Shown piece after piece: positions 7,752-14,888 of a DNA stretch of 18,849 nt. The stretch spans positions 1 to 18,849 of the forward strand of contig JARRQJ010000045.1 of NCBI GenBank assembly GCA_037381915.1. The letters are read 5' to 3'. Numbering within the stretch: position 1 is the stretch's first letter; each line of letters starts with the position of its first letter. The notes under the pieces are model-generated. The model was not told the DNA's origin, ran no database searches, and worked only from the letters and a program-made list of their open reading frames with translations. The translations under genes and the position numbers were made by a program. This DNA comes from JARRQJ01 sp037381915 (lineage in GTDB: Bacteria > Pseudomonadota > Gammaproteobacteria > DRLM01).

Positions 7752-8543
7752 ATGCAGATTGCACAATTAGAAGAAATCATCAATACCGCCAGGGGCGGTG
7801 CCTTGTACGAAGAGAGCGGCCATCAGTTCCTGTGGCTGGGGCTGGACGAGATGGAAGAGGGAAACATCATCCAGGTCAATCAATATGTGGTGCGCCACGG
7901 TAAGCGCTGCATCATCCTCGATCCCGGTGGAGCCTATACTTATGCGACGGTAGTGGCGAATCTGAGCCGTTACTTTAATCTCGATGAAATCGATACCCTG
8001 TTCTTTTCACACCAGGATCCGGATGTATGTTCCGGTATGGGTCTTTGGTTGAACACCACCCGTGCCAAGGTGATGGTGTCGCGTCTGTGGACTTCCTTTC
8101 TTCCTCACTTCGGTGGCGTAGACAGCGGCCGCATCGAAGCCATCCCCGACAAAGGTATGCGGGTCGACCTGGGGGGCAGCGATTATCTGCAATTCATCCC
8201 CGCGCATTTCCTGCATTCCATTGGTAATTTTTCGGTATATGACAGTCGTTCCAAGATCCTCTTTTCCGGGGATATCGGTGCTTCGGTATTCGGCCCGGGC
8301 AACTTTCAACCGTTGGTCGACGATCTTGCGCAGCATGTGCAGCGAATGGAAGGGTTCCACAAGCGCTACATGTGTTCCAATATGGTGTGCAAGGAGTGGG
8401 TGCGCCGCGTCTCCCAATACGATATCAAGACCATCGCGCCACAACACGGCGCGATCATGGTCGGTGACGCCGTACCGAAATTTTTCGACTGGTTCTCCAG
8501 GTTGTCATGCGGTATGGATAATCTGCAGGCGATTTACGGATGA
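7752..8543 (+). CDS. ODP-like di-iron metallo-beta-lactamase-fold protein
   Basis: 263 residues related to flavodiiron and MBL-fold proteins but without a flavodoxin domain. Candidate di-iron ligands are all present: His87, Asp89, Asp91 (FSHQDPDVCSG), His152 or His155 (PAHFLHSIGNF), Asp174 (FSGDIGAS) and His232 (APQHGAI). HxDxDV instead of the hydrolase HxHxDH is typical of the oxygen-binding side of the family (ODP, described in Treponema denticola as an iron and oxygen sensor acting with a chemoreceptor). ATG 7752 has GAAAGGA eight bases upstream; ATG 7743 is an alternative. The stop overlaps the start of a soluble chemoreceptor gene, so the two are co-translated and probably form a sensing complex. 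No NADH or FMN reductase domain is present, arguing against an oxygen-reducing enzyme. Confidence 0.9.
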   Translation: MQIAQLEEIINTARGGALYEESGHQFLWLGLDEMEEGNIIQVNQYVVRHGKRCIILDPGGAYTYATVVANLSRYFNLDEIDTLFFSHQDPDVCSGMGLWLNTTRAKVMVSRLWTSFLPHFGGVDSGRIEAIPDKGMRVDLGGSDYLQFIPAHFLHSIGNFSVYDSRSKILFSGDIGASVFGPGNFQPLVDDLAQHVQRMEGFHKRYMCSNMVCKEWVRRVSQYDIKTIAPQHGAIMVGDAVPKFFDWFSRLSCGMDNLQAIYG

Positions 8544-9451
8544 GGTGGCCGGTGGGAATCGCGAATTTTTTCGGCCGGCGGGAGGATCTGACCGCTCAGG
8601 AAACCATCGCCCGGCAAAATCTCGAGATAGAGCGCCTGCGACGGGCTATCACCGTACTCACCGCGAGCAACGCCCGCGGCATCCTGGTGCAATCCCTGGC
8701 GGATGCCTTGATGCGCGTTTTCAACAGCGGGGTCAGCCATGAGATCGAAGCGGTGGTGGGCGCCATGGAACAGATGATGATCGCCACCAGCGAGATCGCC
8801 AGCAGCAGCGTTACCATCAGCAGCAAGGCGACGGCGATGGATAGCTCCACCGCGCAATTGGCCGCAGACCTGGAGTCGCGGGCGGAACTGCTGCTGAAGA
8901 CCGAACAGGACATGCAGAAGGTGGTGGAGGCGGTGAAGGCGCTGGGCACCGAATCAGGCAACATCGGCCGCATCCTCGAGAACATCACCGGCATCGCCGA
9001 TCAGACCAACCTGCTGGCCTTGAATGCGGCGATTGAAGCGGCGCGCGCGGGGGAACACGGCCGCGGCTTTGCCGTGGTCGCCGACGAAGTGCGCAATCTC
9101 GCCAGCCGCACCAAGGGCGCGGTCGAGGAGATCGAAGACATCCTGGGAGGCTTGCGTGAGCGCGGTGCCAGCGCCGAGTCCAAGGCGGATGGGCTTTCCC
9201 GGGTGGTGTCCCAGTTTCGGGAAGATCACGTCAAGGTGCAGCAGAGTGCCGCCTTTACCCGCAGCTCCATTTCCGAGGTGCAGACGGGTATGGGCCACGT
9301 GGCCACCGCTGCGGAAGAGCAGAGCGCGGTGTCCAAGGACGTGGACAGGCAGGCCACCTTTATCCATGAGCTGGCGCGGGATTTCATGAGCGTCGCAGCC
9401 GTATTTCATCGACTGCAAGCGCGTCAGCGACAGTTTATTAAATCCGCGTAG
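8540..9451 (+). CDS. Soluble methyl-accepting chemotaxis-type receptor
   Basis: 303 residues. The highly conserved receptor hairpin tip is at about 145-195 (TGIADQTNLLALNAAIEAAR, then EHGRGFAVVADEVRNLASRT), which docks CheA and CheW. There is no membrane segment, HAMP or recognisable sensor domain; residues 1-60 look like a short coiled coil (TAQETIARQNLEIERLRRAI). The receptor must therefore be cytoplasmic and needs a partner for its input. That partner is most simply the ODP-like protein, whose stop codon overlaps this start (ATGA). The long helical arms (65-145 and 195-285) could carry methylation sites, but no CheR/CheB tether pentapeptide is seen at the C-terminus (QRQFIKSA). No other chemotaxis genes lie in the window. 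Confidence 0.94.
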   Translation: MRWPVGIANFFGRREDLTAQETIARQNLEIERLRRAITVLTASNARGILVQSLADALMRVFNSGVSHEIEAVVGAMEQMMIATSEIASSSVTISSKATAMDSSTAQLAADLESRAELLLKTEQDMQKVVEAVKALGTESGNIGRILENITGIADQTNLLALNAAIEAARAGEHGRGFAVVADEVRNLASRTKGAVEEIEDILGGLRERGASAESKADGLSRVVSQFREDHVKVQQSAAFTRSSISEVQTGMGHVATAAEEQSAVSKDVDRQATFIHELARDFMSVAAVFHRLQARQRQFIKSA

Positions 9452-9478
9452 CGCTTCGTGGCTAGATTGACTCCCAGC

Positions 9479-10522
9479 TTATTCTGCCGGAGCCTGCATG
9501 CGCCAGGACAGCGTGCCGGCAGCGCGTAACGGCACGACCGTCTCCGCGCCGAAGGGATAGGTGGCGTCTATCTCCCGGCTCTGTTTGACGAGGGTGACGG
9601 TTCCGCCGTTGCGGGGGAGTCTGTAGAAGTCGGGGCCGTAAAAGGCCGCGAAACCCTCCAGCCTGTCCAGGGCGCCGGCCGCTTCAAAGGCTTCCGCATA
9701 GAATTCCAAGGCGGCGTGGGCGGTGTAGATCCCGGCGCAGCCGCAGGCGGTTTCCTTGGCAGTGCGGGCATGGGGGGCGCTGTCGGTTCCCAGGAAAAAT
9801 TTCGGATTGCCGCCGGTAGCGGCGCGCAACAGCGCGCCGCGGTCCGTTTCCCGCTTGAGCACCGGCAGGCAGTAATGGTGGGGACGAATACCGCCCACCA
9901 GCATGTCATTGCGGTTGAGGAGCAGATGGTGGGCGGTAATGGTGGCTGCGACGCGCGGCGGGGCTGCCATGACGAAATCCACCGCATCGCTGCTGGTGAT
10001 ATGTTCAAAGACGATGCGCAATCCCGGAAAGCGTTCGATCAAGGGCGCAAGTCGTCTCTCGATGAATACTCGCTCGCGATCGAAGATATCCACGTCGGCG
10101 TCGGTTATTTCGCCGTGCACCAATAAGGGTAAGCCCAGCTCCTGCATGGCTTCCAGCGCCGGATAGACACGTTCCATATGGGTGACGCCCGCCTCGGAAT
10201 TTGTGGTGGCGCCGGCGGGATAGAGCTTGACGCCGTGGACGATGCCGCTGAGCTTGGCGCGGCGGATCTCCGCCGGCGCGGTGTTGTCGGTCAGGTACAG
10301 GGTCATGAGCGGTTCGAAACGGGTATCATGGGGAACCGCCGCCACGATGCGTGTACGATACGACTGCGCCTGCGCCGTGGTGACCACCGGCGGCTTCAGG
10401 TTGGGCATGACGATGGCGCGTCCGAATTGACGAGCGCTGTGCGCAACCGTGGTGGCGAGACAGGGCCCGTCGCGCAGATGCAGGTGCCAGTCGTCAGGGC
10501 GGGTAAAGGTGAGTTGTTGCAT
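9479..10522 (-). CDS. pyrC: Dihydroorotase, class II
   Basis: 347 residues, the usual length for the E. coli-type enzyme, which cyclises carbamoyl aspartate to dihydroorotate in pyrimidine synthesis. All binuclear zinc-site residues are visible: His13 and His15 (DDWHLHLRDG), the carboxylated Lys99 (HGVKLYPAGATTNS), His136 (LVHGEITD), His174 (FEHITSSD) and the catalytic Asp247 (FLGTDSAPH). The ATG at 10522 has only a weak ribosome binding site. Eleven bases upstream is the stop codon of a truncated phosphoesterase reading frame on the same strand, so translation from that stump could reach or re-initiate at pyrC. The gene is convergent with the chemoreceptor gene. Confidence 0.97.
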   Translation of the reverse strand: MQQLTFTRPDDWHLHLRDGPCLATTVAHSARQFGRAIVMPNLKPPVVTTAQAQSYRTRIVAAVPHDTRFEPLMTLYLTDNTAPAEIRRAKLSGIVHGVKLYPAGATTNSEAGVTHMERVYPALEAMQELGLPLLVHGEITDADVDIFDRERVFIERRLAPLIERFPGLRIVFEHITSSDAVDFVMAAPPRVAATITAHHLLLNRNDMLVGGIRPHHYCLPVLKRETDRGALLRAATGGNPKFFLGTDSAPHARTAKETACGCAGIYTAHAALEFYAEAFEAAGALDRLEGFAAFYGPDFYRLPRNGGTVTLVKQSREIDATYPFGAETVVPLRAAGTLSWRMQAPAE

Positions 10523-10533
10523 GGGACTTTATC

Positions 10534-10707
10534 TTAGTAGGGCGCGTTGTCACTGTCCATGATTTGAGCGTGGCCATGGTTTTCCATCATGATCACAAAT
10601 ACGTGGTCAAGATGGGGCACGCCTTTTGGTACTTGGCCTTCGACAGCACGTACAGGACCAGCAAGTGCGCCACCTAACAGGCCCAGGGCCACAATTGAAT
10701 TTCTCAT
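10534..10707 (-). pseudogene. 5' remnant of a secreted phosphoesterase (acid phosphatase-like)
   Basis: A 57-codon frame starting at an ATG with a good TTTGGAGA ribosome binding site. It encodes a signal peptide (MRNSIVALGLLGGALAGPVR, then AVEG) followed by VPHLDHVFVIMMENHGHAQI, the characteristic N-terminus of the PF04185 phosphoesterase family (acid phosphatases and phospholipase C-like enzymes), including the metal-binding Glu-Asn of MMENH. It then ends at a TAA after DNAPY, where intact members continue for several hundred residues. The rest of the gene is missing: pyrC starts 11 bases later. This looks like a deletion that fused a phosphatase promoter and leader to pyrC. It could now be expressed as a short exported peptide, which is inference. 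Confidence 0.72.
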
Positions 10708-10708
10708 G

Positions 10709-11071
10709 ATTGCATCTCCAAATGGGTTACGGTTGTTTGCATAGGAATTAATTCATGGTTAGAACAGCCTCTGCATTCTTGTATGACAAAATGACAGGAG
10801 CGTCACAGTGACAAGTTTCTAAGAAATGTCGCAGTCGATGGTCGCTGTGCAAAATATTCGATTGCTTTGTAGTCTCGCGCGACTCAATCAGTGCACATCC
10901 GGAGGGTTGGTGTTGCGGAGGGCTTCAGTACTCGTGAGATCGTGGCTGCCGACCAAATTAATGAACGGCTTAGCCACTATCGTGATAATAATCATATAAA
11001 TCTCTATTTGGACTAAATCAGCTTGCCAGCTACTCTCATTCATCAATAGCCGAGTCCCGACACAAAAGAGA
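10709..11071. other. Intergenic region between the phosphoesterase remnant and the ars promoter
   Basis: No open reading frame with a credible start was found. It holds the upstream control region of the minus-strand remnant (10775-10815, including the Pho-box-like repeats). The rest, up to the arsR -35 box, shows an A+T-rich run at about 10970-11010 and nothing recognised. Part of it may be island-derived sequence. Confidence 0.5.
10791..10808 (-). promoter_or_regulatory. Pho-box-like site upstream of the phosphoesterase remnant
   Basis: On the minus strand CTGTGAC, GCTC, CTGTCAT: two heptamers in the 7-4-7 spacing of a PhoB box, the second a perfect match and the first 5 of 7. Further related heptamers flank it (TTGTCAC, TTGTCAT). 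Ten bases downstream is AAGAAT (10780-10775), a possible -10 box at the spacing seen in PhoB-activated promoters. A phosphate-starvation promoter would fit a secreted phosphatase. Prediction only. Confidence 0.4.
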
Positions 11072-11099
11072 TTGACAGCTCTATTTATTTCTATATTAT
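11072..11099 (+). promoter_or_regulatory. ars operon promoter
   Basis: A perfect -35 TTGACA (11072-11077), a 16-base spacer and -10 TATTAT (11094-11099, 5 of 6). Transcription would start at about 11105-11107, which is the arsR start codon, so the message may have little or no leader. No strong Shine-Dalgarno precedes arsR, which fits. Confidence 0.7.
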
Positions 11100-11107
11100 T
11101 GGAAATA
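11086..11107 (+). promoter_or_regulatory. Candidate ArsR operator
   Basis: An imperfect dyad with 6-bp perfect arms, TATTTC (11086-11091) and GAAATA (11102-11107), centred on the -10 box. A+T-rich dyads overlapping the promoter are typical binding sites of ArsR/SmtB repressors, so binding would block RNA polymerase. Specificity is not shown. Confidence 0.4.
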
Positions 11108-11481
11108 TGGAGACTAAAACCGCCGTCTTAGCACTTGCCGCACTAGCGCAGGATAAACGCCTTTCCATCTTCCGGATGTTGGTTGAGGCTGGCCCGGAAG
11201 GGGTCCCCGCCGGACAGATTGGCGAGTCCCTCAACGTACCGCCTGCAACGCTGTCGTTCCATTTGAAGGAACTTGCCCGTGCGGGGCTCGTGTCGCCACG
11301 GCAGGATGGCCGTTTTATATATTACAGCGCCGATTTCGAATGTATGGCGGCGCTTATGACATTTCTCACGCAGAACTGTTGCCAAGGGATGCCGCAAAAA
11401 TGCCTTTCTATTATGGAGACGGCGCTCAGCGGATGCTGCCCGCCGCCGGCGAATCAAAAATCAGTTAGGAGCAAAGTATGA
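11107..11481 (+). CDS. arsR: ArsR-family arsenite-responsive repressor
   Basis: 124 residues. The winged helix-turn-helix spans about 10-85, with the recognition region VPPATLSFHLKELARAGLVS and the wing RQDGRFIYYSAD. The classical CxC metal site in the DNA-binding helix is absent; instead Cys91, Cys92 and Cys99 (QNCCQGMPQKC) lie at the C-terminal side. This resembles the Acidithiobacillus-type ArsR, whose As(III) site uses three C-terminal cysteines (95, 96, 102). A further CC pair is near the C-terminus (SGCCPPP). It should dissociate from its operator on binding arsenite and so switch on the operon. The stop overlaps the arsI start as ATGA. The start codon lies at or next to the predicted transcription start. 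Confidence 0.93.
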   Translation: METKTAVLALAALAQDKRLSIFRMLVEAGPEGVPAGQIGESLNVPPATLSFHLKELARAGLVSPRQDGRFIYYSADFECMAALMTFLTQNCCQGMPQKCLSIMETALSGCCPPPANQKSVRSKV

Positions 11482-11948
11482 AACGCTTTCACGTCCACAT
11501 TGCCGTTGATGACTTGGCAGCCAACATCCGTTATTACTCGGCCATGTTTGGTGTGTCGCCGACCGTTGAGAAAAGCGACTACGCCAAGTGGATGATCGAC
11601 GACCCCCGCATCAATTTCGCCATCTCCACGCGCGGACACAAAGCTGGGCTAGATCATCTTGGGCTACAGGTCGAGTCGGACGAGGAACTTGCCGCTTTAC
11701 GGGGCCAGGTTGAGCGGGCGCAATTCGCGGCAATCGATCAGCCGGATACCGTCTGCTGTTATTCACGCTCGGATAAGCACTGGATGACCGATCCCCAAGG
11801 TATCGCTTGGGAGACCTTCCGCACACTCGAAAGCATGCCGATGTTCAGCGATGCCGTTCAGGAGAAAGTGGATAAGCAATCGTCTGCTTGCTGTGCGCCG
11901 ACGGCTACCACCGTTTCCATCCGCTCCATCAAAGGCGCGCGCAATTAA
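11478..11948 (+). CDS. arsI: ArsI/CadI-family VOC metalloenzyme (candidate C-As lyase)
   Basis: 156 residues of the vicinal-oxygen-chelate fold. Characterised ArsI enzymes use Fe(II) and oxygen to cleave the carbon-arsenic bond of trivalent methyl or aromatic arsenicals. The needed residues appear in register: His5 or His7 (KRFHVHIAV), His60 (GLDHLGLQV) and Glu112 (AWETF) as metal ligands, and the vicinal pair Cys93-Cys94 (VCCYSRSDKHWMTDP) that binds the arsenical. The C-terminal tail holds another CC pair (SSACCAPT). Annotation pipelines often call this group ArsI/CadI without proof of lyase activity, so the exact reaction is open. It has a good TTAGGAGC ribosome binding site, overlaps arsR by four bases and shares one base with the next gene. 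Confidence 0.88.
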   Translation: MKRFHVHIAVDDLAANIRYYSAMFGVSPTVEKSDYAKWMIDDPRINFAISTRGHKAGLDHLGLQVESDEELAALRGQVERAQFAAIDQPDTVCCYSRSDKHWMTDPQGIAWETFRTLESMPMFSDAVQEKVDKQSSACCAPTATTVSIRSIKGARN

Positions 11949-12463
11949 TGAGTCCAACCCAAGGTATATTCAACGTGCTGTTTCTGTGCACGGGCAATTC
12001 GGCGCGCAGCATCATGGCCGAGGCCATCCTCAACCGTTTGGGCAAAGGACGCTTCCATGCCTTTAGTGCGGGCAGCCATCCGACCGGCCAGGTAAATCCA
12101 CTGGCAATCGAGCAGTTGCAGCGTGTAGGCCTTCCCGTGGATAGGCTGCGCAGCAAGAACTGGGACGAATTTGCGACACCGGATTCTCCACCACTCGACT
12201 TCGTGTTTACTGTTTGCGATAAAGCAGCGGGTGAAGTGTGTCCTGTCTGGCCGGGACAGCCGATGACAGCCCATTGGGGCATCGAGGACCCTGTTGGGAT
12301 CGAAGGCAATGAAGAGGACAAGCACCGCGCCTTTACTCTTGCCTTCACTCATCTCAGCCGGCGCATATCCATTTTCATTAGCCTGCCGCTCGCCAAGTTG
12401 GATGCCATGACGCTCAAGCAAAAACTCGACGATATCGGCCAGTTGCGCGATCAGGACCAATAA
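11948..12463 (+). CDS. arsC: Arsenate reductase, LMW phosphatase-like (first copy)
   Basis: 171 residues of the low-molecular-weight protein tyrosine phosphatase fold. The P-loop is CTGNSARS with Cys14; two more cysteines, Cys90 and Cys98 (TVCDKAAGEVCP), match the relay pair of thioredoxin-coupled ArsC. The P-loop has Ala where the second family member here has Cys. A C-terminal extension (after about residue 130: HLSRRISIFISLPLAKLDAM) makes it about 30 residues longer than the second copy. The start ATG shares a base with the arsI stop (TAATG); an open upstream extension to 11888 is inside arsI and was rejected. It should reduce arsenate to arsenite for export by Acr3. Confidence 0.9.
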   Translation: MSPTQGIFNVLFLCTGNSARSIMAEAILNRLGKGRFHAFSAGSHPTGQVNPLAIEQLQRVGLPVDRLRSKNWDEFATPDSPPLDFVFTVCDKAAGEVCPVWPGQPMTAHWGIEDPVGIEGNEEDKHRAFTLAFTHLSRRISIFISLPLAKLDAMTLKQKLDDIGQLRDQDQ

Positions 12464-12480
12464 CACTGTAAGGCAAAATC

Positions 12481-12906
12481 ATGACTCCACCGAAAACTGT
12501 CCTCGTGCTATGCACCGGTAATTCCTGCCGCTCCCAGATGGCGGAGGTGATTCTCAACCATGATTTGGCCGGAAAGGTGCGTGCCCTCTCAGCGGGTACA
12601 CAGCCGCAATCCAAGGTGGCGGACGGCGCTATCGAGGCGCTTAAACGTGCCAATTTGCCCGCTGAAGGTCTGTATCCTAAAGACGTGGAAGCTGTCATGG
12701 ATGAACCCATCGATTTGGTAGTGACAGTTTGCGACAACGCCAAGGAAACCTGTCCCATCTTTCCTCGCCCGGTACCCAGTATTCACCTGCCGTTTCACGA
12801 TCCTCATGGTGAGCCGCTGGAAAGCTTTATCCGTGTGCGAAATGACATCCGCCTCCAAGTTGTCCCAGCCGTAAGCGAAGCCCTTGGTCTTGAGGTGACA
12901 TCATGA
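12481..12906 (+). CDS. arsC: Arsenate reductase, thioredoxin-coupled type (second copy)
   Basis: 141 residues. The P-loop CTGNSCRS carries nucleophile Cys11. The redox relay Cys84 and Cys91 (VTVCDNAKETCP) fits the Staphylococcus aureus enzyme (Cys10, 82, 89), which passes electrons from thioredoxin to arsenate. Substrate-loop residues HDP (PFHDPHG) supply the general acid Asp. It follows the first arsC after 17 bases and overlaps acr3 by four bases (ATGA). The two ArsC proteins clearly differ in length and sequence, so this is not a recent tandem duplication; they may differ in substrate or electron donor, which is inference. Confidence 0.93.
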   Translation: MTPPKTVLVLCTGNSCRSQMAEVILNHDLAGKVRALSAGTQPQSKVADGAIEALKRANLPAEGLYPKDVEAVMDEPIDLVVTVCDNAKETCPIFPRPVPSIHLPFHDPHGEPLESFIRVRNDIRLQVVPAVSEALGLEVTS

Positions 12907-13970
12907 CCGCGCAATGTGAAATCACCGCAGAGGTTGCCTCCGGCGCACCGTTGACGATTTTCGAGCGTTACCTGACTGTTTGGGTATTTCTCTGCATAAT
13001 CGCCGGCATCGTGCTCGGTCAGCTCGTGCCGGCACCCTTTCAGGCGCTGGGAAGAATGGAGCTGGCTCACGTCAACATTCCCGTGGGTTTGCTGATCTGG
13101 GTCATGATTATCCCGATGCTGGTCAAGGTCGATTTCGGCGCGTTGCACGAAGTCCGGCAACATATTCGAGGCATCGGGGTGACCCTATTCGTCAATTGGC
13201 TAGTCAAGCCGTTCTCGATGGCCTTCCTCGCTTGGCTGTTCATCCGCCATTTATTCGCGCCAATGTTACCGGCAAGCCAACTCGACAGCTATATCGCCGG
13301 GCTGATCCTGCTTGCCGCCGCTCCCTGCACGGCAATGGTTTTCGTCTGGAGCCGACTGTCAAATGGTGACCCGTTGTTTACTCTGTCACAGGTTGCCCTG
13401 AACGATACGATCATGGTGTTCGCCTTCGCTCCCATTGTCGGCCTATTGCTCGGCATTTCGGCGATCACAGTGCCCTGGGACACGCTGGTCACTTCCGTCG
13501 TGCTTTACATCGTTATCCCGCTGGCGCTCGCTCAGGCCTGGCGGAAATCGCTGTTTGCCAAGGGACAGGAAAATTTTGACGCGGCGATGGAAAAGATTGG
13601 GCCCTGGTCTATCGCGGCGCTTCTCGTCACCTTAGTTCTGCTGTTTTCCTTCCAGGGCAAGGCCATCATCGATCAGCCGCTCGTTATCGTCTTGCTGGCT
13701 GTGCCCATCCTGATCCAGGTCTTCTTCAATGCGGCGCTTGCCTATGGGCTCAACCGCATCGTTGGTGAGAAGCACAATATTGCCTGTCCTTCGGCCCTGA
13801 TCGGAGCGAGTAATTTCTTTGAACTGGCCGTCGCAGCCGCAATCGGCCTTTTCGGATTTGAATCGGGTGCGGCGTTAGCGACAGTCGTGGGGGTATTAAT
13901 CGAGGTGCCGGTCATGCTGCTAGTAGTAAGGATTGTTAATAGGTCTAAAAATTGGTATGAGAGAGCATGA
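12903..13970 (+). CDS. acr3: Arsenite efflux transporter, ACR3 family
   Basis: 355 residues and about ten membrane segments, beginning near residue 25 (YLTVWVFLCIIAGIVLG) and ending at about 345. The conserved cysteine motif of transport helix 4 is present (LAAAPCTAMVFVWSRL, Cys at about 141), as is the charged motif in the helix 9 region (GASNFFELAVAAAIGLFG). Family members export arsenite driven by the proton gradient. An ArsA ATPase gene is absent, so it works as a secondary transporter. It overlaps the second arsC by four bases and is the last gene of the operon. No clear terminator follows. Sometimes called arsB, but the sequence is ACR3, not the ArsB family. Confidence 0.96.
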   Translation: MTAQCEITAEVASGAPLTIFERYLTVWVFLCIIAGIVLGQLVPAPFQALGRMELAHVNIPVGLLIWVMIIPMLVKVDFGALHEVRQHIRGIGVTLFVNWLVKPFSMAFLAWLFIRHLFAPMLPASQLDSYIAGLILLAAAPCTAMVFVWSRLSNGDPLFTLSQVALNDTIMVFAFAPIVGLLLGISAITVPWDTLVTSVVLYIVIPLALAQAWRKSLFAKGQENFDAAMEKIGPWSIAALLVTLVLLFSFQGKAIIDQPLVIVLLAVPILIQVFFNAALAYGLNRIVGEKHNIACPSALIGASNFFELAVAAAIGLFGFESGAALATVVGVLIEVPVMLLVVRIVNRSKNWYERA

Positions 13971-14062
13971 GCGCCCGTTTTGGGTTGCGTCGATCAGTTG
14001 AGCTCGCACTCCCATAGTGGACAATCAGTAACTAAACCTCGCTGAGAAAGCGCGACAGCACG

Positions 14063-14081
14063 AAAATCGGCAGTAAGCCGA
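14063..14081 (-). terminator. Weak possible terminator after the small membrane protein gene
   Basis: On the minus strand TCGGC, loop TTACT, GCCGA, then TTTT: a 5-bp stem with a short U run just past the stop codon at 14083. The short stem makes this marginal. Confidence 0.3.
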
Positions 14082-14082
14082 A

Positions 14083-14334
14083 TCAGGTAGTTAATTCTCT
14101 TGGTAGTGTGAGCTTAATTGTTAACGGCAATAAAACCAAACCCAGAATTAATGTAACCACAATAAAATAAAGACCATTATTACCATAATATGCATGAAGT
14201 ATTTCGTGTGATTTTGGGTTAGCGAAGCTTGCGTAGGCTAACAAAACCGATGCAGCATTAACAAACGTTCCTAGGGCACAGGCTACGGTATAAGCGTAAA
14301 AAGCGTGTATGACTCTGGCGATATTATGTTTCAT
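14083..14334 (-). CDS. Small two-helix membrane protein, unknown
   Basis: 83 residues, no family recognised. Two hydrophobic segments are visible, about 12-34 (AYTVACALGTFVNAASVLLA) and 55-75 (LYFIVVTLILGLVLLPLTI), separated by a polar loop with KSHEILHAYYGNNG. The start has a plausible AAGTGAG ribosome binding site. It faces the ars operon and is visibly A+T-richer than the core genes, suggesting foreign origin. It might be a small channel-like or accessory protein; no function can be inferred. Confidence 0.5.
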   Translation of the reverse strand: MKHNIARVIHAFYAYTVACALGTFVNAASVLLAYASFANPKSHEILHAYYGNNGLYFIVVTLILGLVLLPLTIKLTLPRELTT

Positions 14335-14404
14335 TGCTCACTTGATAATGCAGTCAAGGTCCCGTGGAACATTCGAAGTAAAGCTATTGCCGAATCGTCA
14401 TGAT

Positions 14405-14614
14405 CTAATATATTCCGATATCTCTCAGAAGCTCACAAAAGAGCGATTTTGCGACGGATTCAGAGGTCGAACCATCGAAAAAGGTAGAAGTTCCTGCAAA
14501 AGAACCATCTTCACGCCTCATCATGACATTGACTATGCCGCTATCTACTGTATATGTTGCAGTAAATCTTTGCCCTTCATGAATCATTGTTATTATTTTT
14601 TCGGCGGACGTCAT
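14405..14614 (-). CDS. Small hypothetical protein
   Basis: 69 residues, no family recognised. The ATG at 14614 has CAGGA eight bases upstream and starts MTSAEKIITMIHEGQRFTAT; the frame is open to an ATG at 14662, which lacks a good ribosome binding site. The alternating pattern (TATYTVDSGIVNVMMRREDG) suggests a small beta-rich fold followed by a helix (SESVAKSLFCELLRDI). It points the same way as the 14083 gene, 70 bases before it, and could share its transcript. Base use is A+T-rich. Confidence 0.45.
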   Translation of the reverse strand: MTSAEKIITMIHEGQRFTATYTVDSGIVNVMMRREDGSFAGTSTFFDGSTSESVAKSLFCELLRDIGIY

Positions 14615-14818
14615 CGAAGTATCCTGAGAGCCCATTGTTGCAGGATGGCAAAACATATCCAAAATTTTGGCCTAAATCTGTTACAGAATTATGACAATTT
14701 AATTTCAGCAAGCTTCTAAAAAAGTTTAATTGCCACAATATATTGCAAAGTTAAAGTCCGCTATCCTTGCCGTTCCTGATCCAGAATCGAATGGCGCTTC
14801 CTGGTTGCGATCTCAATC

Positions 14819-14878
14819 GGTCAACGAACCAGTTCAGCCGTGCAAGGTACGAGCGTCGGCTGACGCACCTTGTTGGGC
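14819..14878 (-). other. Integron attC recombination site
   Basis: A 60-base imperfect palindrome with attC layout. On the minus strand: R'' GCCCAAC (14878-14872), L'' GTCAGCCGACGC (14864-14853), L' GCACGGCTGAAC (14843-14832) and R' GTTGACC (14825-14819). L'' and L' pair as CAGCCG/CGGCTG with one extra base on one side, the asymmetry by which integron integrases choose a strand. The R' core differs from GTTRRRY at one position and is not fully complementary to R''. It begins 10 bases after the stop codon of the 14889 gene, the usual place for attC in a cassette. Confidence 0.8.
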
Positions 14879-14888
14879 TACTGTGCCT

